DNA of 64,000 bases from Kocuria sp. GTDB taxonomy: Bacteria; Actinomycetota; Actinomycetes; Actinomycetales; Micrococcaceae. This document shows positions 61,346 through 64,000 of the stretch, piece by piece. Below the pieces are notes generated by a model. That model had not been told where the DNA came from and searched no databases. It saw nothing but the letters and a program-made list of their open reading frames with translations. The stretch spans positions 1-64,000 of the forward strand of contig JAKDJD010000010.1 of the NCBI GenBank assembly GCA_030454085.1. The letters are read 5' to 3'. The position numbers were made by a program, and so were the translations under genes. Each line of letters begins with the position of its first letter. Position 1 is the first letter of the stretch.

Positions 61346-62880
61346 TGGGATTCGCACGTACGTATTCCGTCGCTCTGCTGGGCCTGAACGGACACCTGAT
61401 CGAGGTCGAGGCGGACGTCGGAGGGACACTACCGGCGTTTGTGCTACTGGGACTCCCGGATGCCACGCTCAAGGAGTCAAGGGAGAGGATCCGTTCCGCC
61501 GCGAAGAACTCGGGGGCGCCGTTGACTCCCCGCAAGGTAACGGTCAGCCTGACGCCGGCAACGTTGCCGAAGACGGGTTCGGGATTCGACCTGGCCATTC
61601 TCATCGCGGCCCTTCAGGCCTCCGGGCGGTGCGGTGCATCCGGGGACTGCGTCTTCCTGGGCGAATTGGGCCTGGACGGTTCGCTGCGGCCGGTGTCCGG
61701 TGTCTTCCCTGCGGTGAGCTCTGTCGTTCGAGCAGGTCACCGGAGGGTTGTTCTGGCATCTGAGAACCTGCCAGAGGCCGAATTGGTCCCGGGGGCAGAA
61801 GCACACGGGTTCGAGGCACTGTCCGAGGTTCTCGAGTGGTTGGGGGCAGACCCGACAGATTTGGTGAAACCTCCCATACGGCGCGAGGTCCAGAAAGCCG
61901 AACCCGTCGTGCGCCCGAAGTCCGATCTGGCCGACGTCGTCGGACAGGCCGAGGGTCGGTGGGCCCTGGAGATCGCCGCGGCCGGCGGGCACCACCTGGC
62001 CATGATCGGACCGCCGGGAGCCGGGAAGACCATGCTCGCCGAGCGATTGCCGGGGATTCTTCCGCGGCTGGACGCGCAGGCGACCCACGAGGTCACGGCC
62101 GTCCACTCGGTCGGAAACCAGAATTCACGGGTCCGCAGGTTGATCACCGACCCACCGTGGGAGGCGCCCCACCATACGGCCTCGGCGGCAGCGATCGTCG
62201 GCGGTGGCAACGGAATTCCCCAGCCGGGGGCGGCTTCCCGCGCCCACCATGGCGTCCTGTTCCTCGACGAGGCCCCGGAATTCAGGCGCGGCGTGCTCGA
62301 TGCCCTGCGTCAGCCTTTGGAATCCGGGTGGGTCGTGATTGATCGTGCCCGGGCCTCCGCGCGTTACCCCGCGAAGTTCCAGCTGGTTCTGGCCGCTAAT
62401 CCGTGCCCGTGTGGTCGGTCAGGCGGCATGGGGGACCGGTGCACCTGTTCTTCTCGATCACGAAGGGCGTACTTGGCCAAATTGTCCGGCCCTTTGTTGG
62501 ATCGAGTCGATCTCAGGATCGCCGTCCCCAAATTGTCCGCTGCGGATCTCGCGAGTCGCCAGGGTGCGGAGACCTCCGCGAAGGTCCTGTCTCGCGTGAC
62601 CGAGGCACGTCGAACGGCCGGTGAACGTCTGGCTCCGTGGGGAATCTCCACGAATGCGCAGCTGCGCGGCACACATTTGAGGAATGAGCTCAGACTCCCG
62701 GCTCCCGCGCTGACGTCGCTCACCCGGCTGCTCGATCGCGGTGAGACGACTCTCAGAGGCTGCGACAGGATTCAACGGGTCGCATGGACCCTCGCCGATC
62801 TGGAGGGCTGCGGAACCCCTCGAGCGGAGCACGTCGATGCCGCGATCGGTCTTCGCATGAACGCGGGAGCGTTGTCTTGA
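61345..62880 (+). CDS. comM: YifB/ComM Mg-chelatase-like AAA ATPase
   Basis: In naturally competent bacteria ComM is a branch-migration helicase that lengthens donor-strand integration. The 511-residue protein has an N-terminal Lon-like domain (about 1-170), Walker A GPPGAGKT (about 223-230), the Walker B region VLFLDEAPEF and a C-terminal Mg-chelatase domain with Cys-rich NPCPCGR...CTCS. It is coupled by TGATG to yraN and followed by dprA, forming the common yraN-comM-dprA unit. Confidence 0.93.
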   Translation: MGFARTYSVALLGLNGHLIEVEADVGGTLPAFVLLGLPDATLKESRERIRSAAKNSGAPLTPRKVTVSLTPATLPKTGSGFDLAILIAALQASGRCGASGDCVFLGELGLDGSLRPVSGVFPAVSSVVRAGHRRVVLASENLPEAELVPGAEAHGFEALSEVLEWLGADPTDLVKPPIRREVQKAEPVVRPKSDLADVVGQAEGRWALEIAAAGGHHLAMIGPPGAGKTMLAERLPGILPRLDAQATHEVTAVHSVGNQNSRVRRLITDPPWEAPHHTASAAAIVGGGNGIPQPGAASRAHHGVLFLDEAPEFRRGVLDALRQPLESGWVVIDRARASARYPAKFQLVLAANPCPCGRSGGMGDRCTCSSRSRRAYLAKLSGPLLDRVDLRIAVPKLSAADLASRQGAETSAKVLSRVTEARRTAGERLAPWGISTNAQLRGTHLRNELRLPAPALTSLTRLLDRGETTLRGCDRIQRVAWTLADLEGCGTPRAEHVDAAIGLRMNAGALS

Positions 62881-62923
62881 CGTCGTTAGCACCAGTACAT
62901 ACGTCACTGATCGAGGAGAATCC

Positions 62924-64000
62924 ATGGAGCACCGACCCGAATCAGCAGCTCATGACGCCGCGGAGACCCATCCGGGCACGGAGGTATCCCAGGACCGAGA
63001 GGCCAGGAACGCCAGGATGCAACTGATGCACCTCCTCGAACCCCAGGACTGCGTCGGAATGGCCCTGGTCGAGGCCTTCGGCCCGATTCATACGCTTCGT
63101 ATCGTTCTGGAGCACCGGGACCTGGAGCCTGAGGAGTACGCGGCCATCAGCGAGATGAGCAGCGACGCCATGTCGACATTGACAGGACGAGGGTGGGAGC
63201 GAGCCAAGGCCAGGTGGGCTGCACGCACTCCACTTGATGATCCCGAGCGCATCGAGGGTCTCATGGCCGCCCGCGGCGCGTGGCTCGTGACCCCTGAGGA
63301 CCCGGACTGGCCCGTAGCGTTCGGGGACCTCGGCGCCCAGCAACCGCTGGCGCTCTGGGGTCGTGGCGACAGGAACGGACTGCTGAGGCCTGCCGAGGAG
63401 AACGTCGCAATCGTCGGGTGTCGGGACTCGACGCCCTACGGAAAGTCTGTGGCCACTCGCTTGGCGGGGGACCTCGCCGCGTTGGGATACGGGGTTCTTT
63501 CGGGAGCGGCCTTCGGGATAGATGCGGCGGCGCACCGTGCCGCACTGGAAGCCTCAGTGCATGAGCCTTCTACCGTGGCCTTTCTGGCCTGCGGCATTGA
63601 TCGGTCCTATCCGAGAGCTCACGCGGACCTTCTCAGCGAGATCTCGGAATCGGGCCTGGTCCTGACCGAAGTCGGTCCCGGATGCAGCCCCATGAGGCAC
63701 CGGTTTCTGCAACGCAACCGGCTCATTGCTGCCTTGTCCTGTCTCGTGGTCGTTGTGGAGGCGGGCTGGCGATCCGGGGCGCTGAACACCGCTCACCACG
63801 CCCTGGACATGGGGCATGAAGTGGCCGCGGTCCCGGGCTCCGTGTTCAGCCCCCAATCGGCAGGATGCCACCGGCTGATCGCCGAGACCCCCTCCCGAAT
63901 CGTGACCTCCACGAGGGACGTCACCGGCTTGGTGCAAGCGCCCGTCCTGCCAGGGGCTCCGGCCGGAACCGGGCGGCCCGATCAGGGGCAAGGAGCACCG
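62924..64000 (+). CDS. dprA: DNA processing protein DprA, 3' end outside window
   Basis: DprA loads RecA on incoming single-stranded DNA during transformation. ATG 62924 follows GAGGAG, and 359 codons are open to the window end. The Rossmann-like core shows VAIVGCRDSTPYG, SGAAFGIDAAAH, LACGIDRSYPRAH, and QRNRLIAALS with VVVVEA. An N-terminal helical region of about 120 residues precedes it. The family's usual SGG before the GID motif is SGAA here, a small departure. Together with comM it suggests that a competence toolkit remains, though many non-competent actinobacteria keep it. Confidence 0.93.
   Translation, partial: MEHRPESAAHDAAETHPGTEVSQDREARNARMQLMHLLEPQDCVGMALVEAFGPIHTLRIVLEHRDLEPEEYAAISEMSSDAMSTLTGRGWERAKARWAARTPLDDPERIEGLMAARGAWLVTPEDPDWPVAFGDLGAQQPLALWGRGDRNGLLRPAEENVAIVGCRDSTPYGKSVATRLAGDLAALGYGVLSGAAFGIDAAAHRAALEASVHEPSTVAFLACGIDRSYPRAHADLLSEISESGLVLTEVGPGCSPMRHRFLQRNRLIAALSCLVVVVEAGWRSGALNTAHHALDMGHEVAAVPGSVFSPQSAGCHRLIAETPSRIVTSTRDVTGLVQAPVLPGAPAGTGRPDQGQGAP

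Overview
This is a gene-dense, high-GC (roughly 60-65% by eye) bacterial chromosome segment. Gene content and order (ilvBNC-serA-leuB-ilvE-gltX-leuCD-murA, then rnc-mutM-smc-ftsY-amt-ffh, then rpsP-rimM-trmD-rplS-lepB-rnhB-yraN-dprA), frequent GTG/TTG starts, an NdgR-type IclR regulator divergent from leuCD and a fused OleBC olefin gene point to an actinobacterium of the Micrococcaceae (Arthrobacter/Kocuria/Micrococcus relatives). I cannot fix the genus from this window.

Region 1 (1-12.7 kb): two tRNA-Lys genes and a conserved hypothetical gene, then branched-chain amino acid and serine synthesis. ilvBN is preceded by a 26-codon leader peptide rich in Leu/Val/Ile and by a textbook attenuator. 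ilvC, serA, metG, a SatD-like regulator/membrane-protein pair, leuB, ilvE and an FAH-fold hydrolase follow. Region 2 (12.7-18 kb): gltX is followed by tRNA-Gln and tRNA-Glu, then the divergent ndgR / leuCD block. Region 3 (18-34 kb): cell-envelope and housekeeping genes (murA, plsC, gpsA, ddl, a DUF3515 lipoprotein, a Pro-rich surface protein, thiL, a short DAK2/FakA-like protein, recG, rsmD, an aminotransferase, coaD, a DUF177 protein, rpmF, rnc, mutM).

Region 4 (34.1-41.9 kb) looks accessory and lies between mutM and smc. It holds a 34-codon remnant of an XRE/HigA-type antitoxin, a TetX-like flavin monooxygenase, a decayed reading frame, a DapA-superfamily lyase and the long-chain olefin operon oleA-oleBC-oleD, the last three genes reading leftward.

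Region 5 (42-64 kb): smc, an MFS exporter, ftsY, amt, ffh, a Nudix hydrolase, a tail-anchored hypothetical protein, a NarL/DesK-type two-component system, and the rpsP-khpA-rimM-trmD-rplS-lepB-lepB-rnhB-yraN-comM-dprA series; dprA runs off the end. glnB/glnD (expected after amt) and the DUF2469 gene (expected after rnhB) are absent from their usual places.

I found no CRISPR array, insertion sequence, prophage or rRNA. Nothing here is a clearly new multi-gene system. The most noteworthy signals are the ilvB attenuator, two genes that seem to lack an ordinary start codon where they need one, the ole island with its antitoxin scar, a terminator-like hairpin buried in the first codons of a signal peptidase gene, and repeated TGTAT/ATACA elements in front of the SatD-like regulator.
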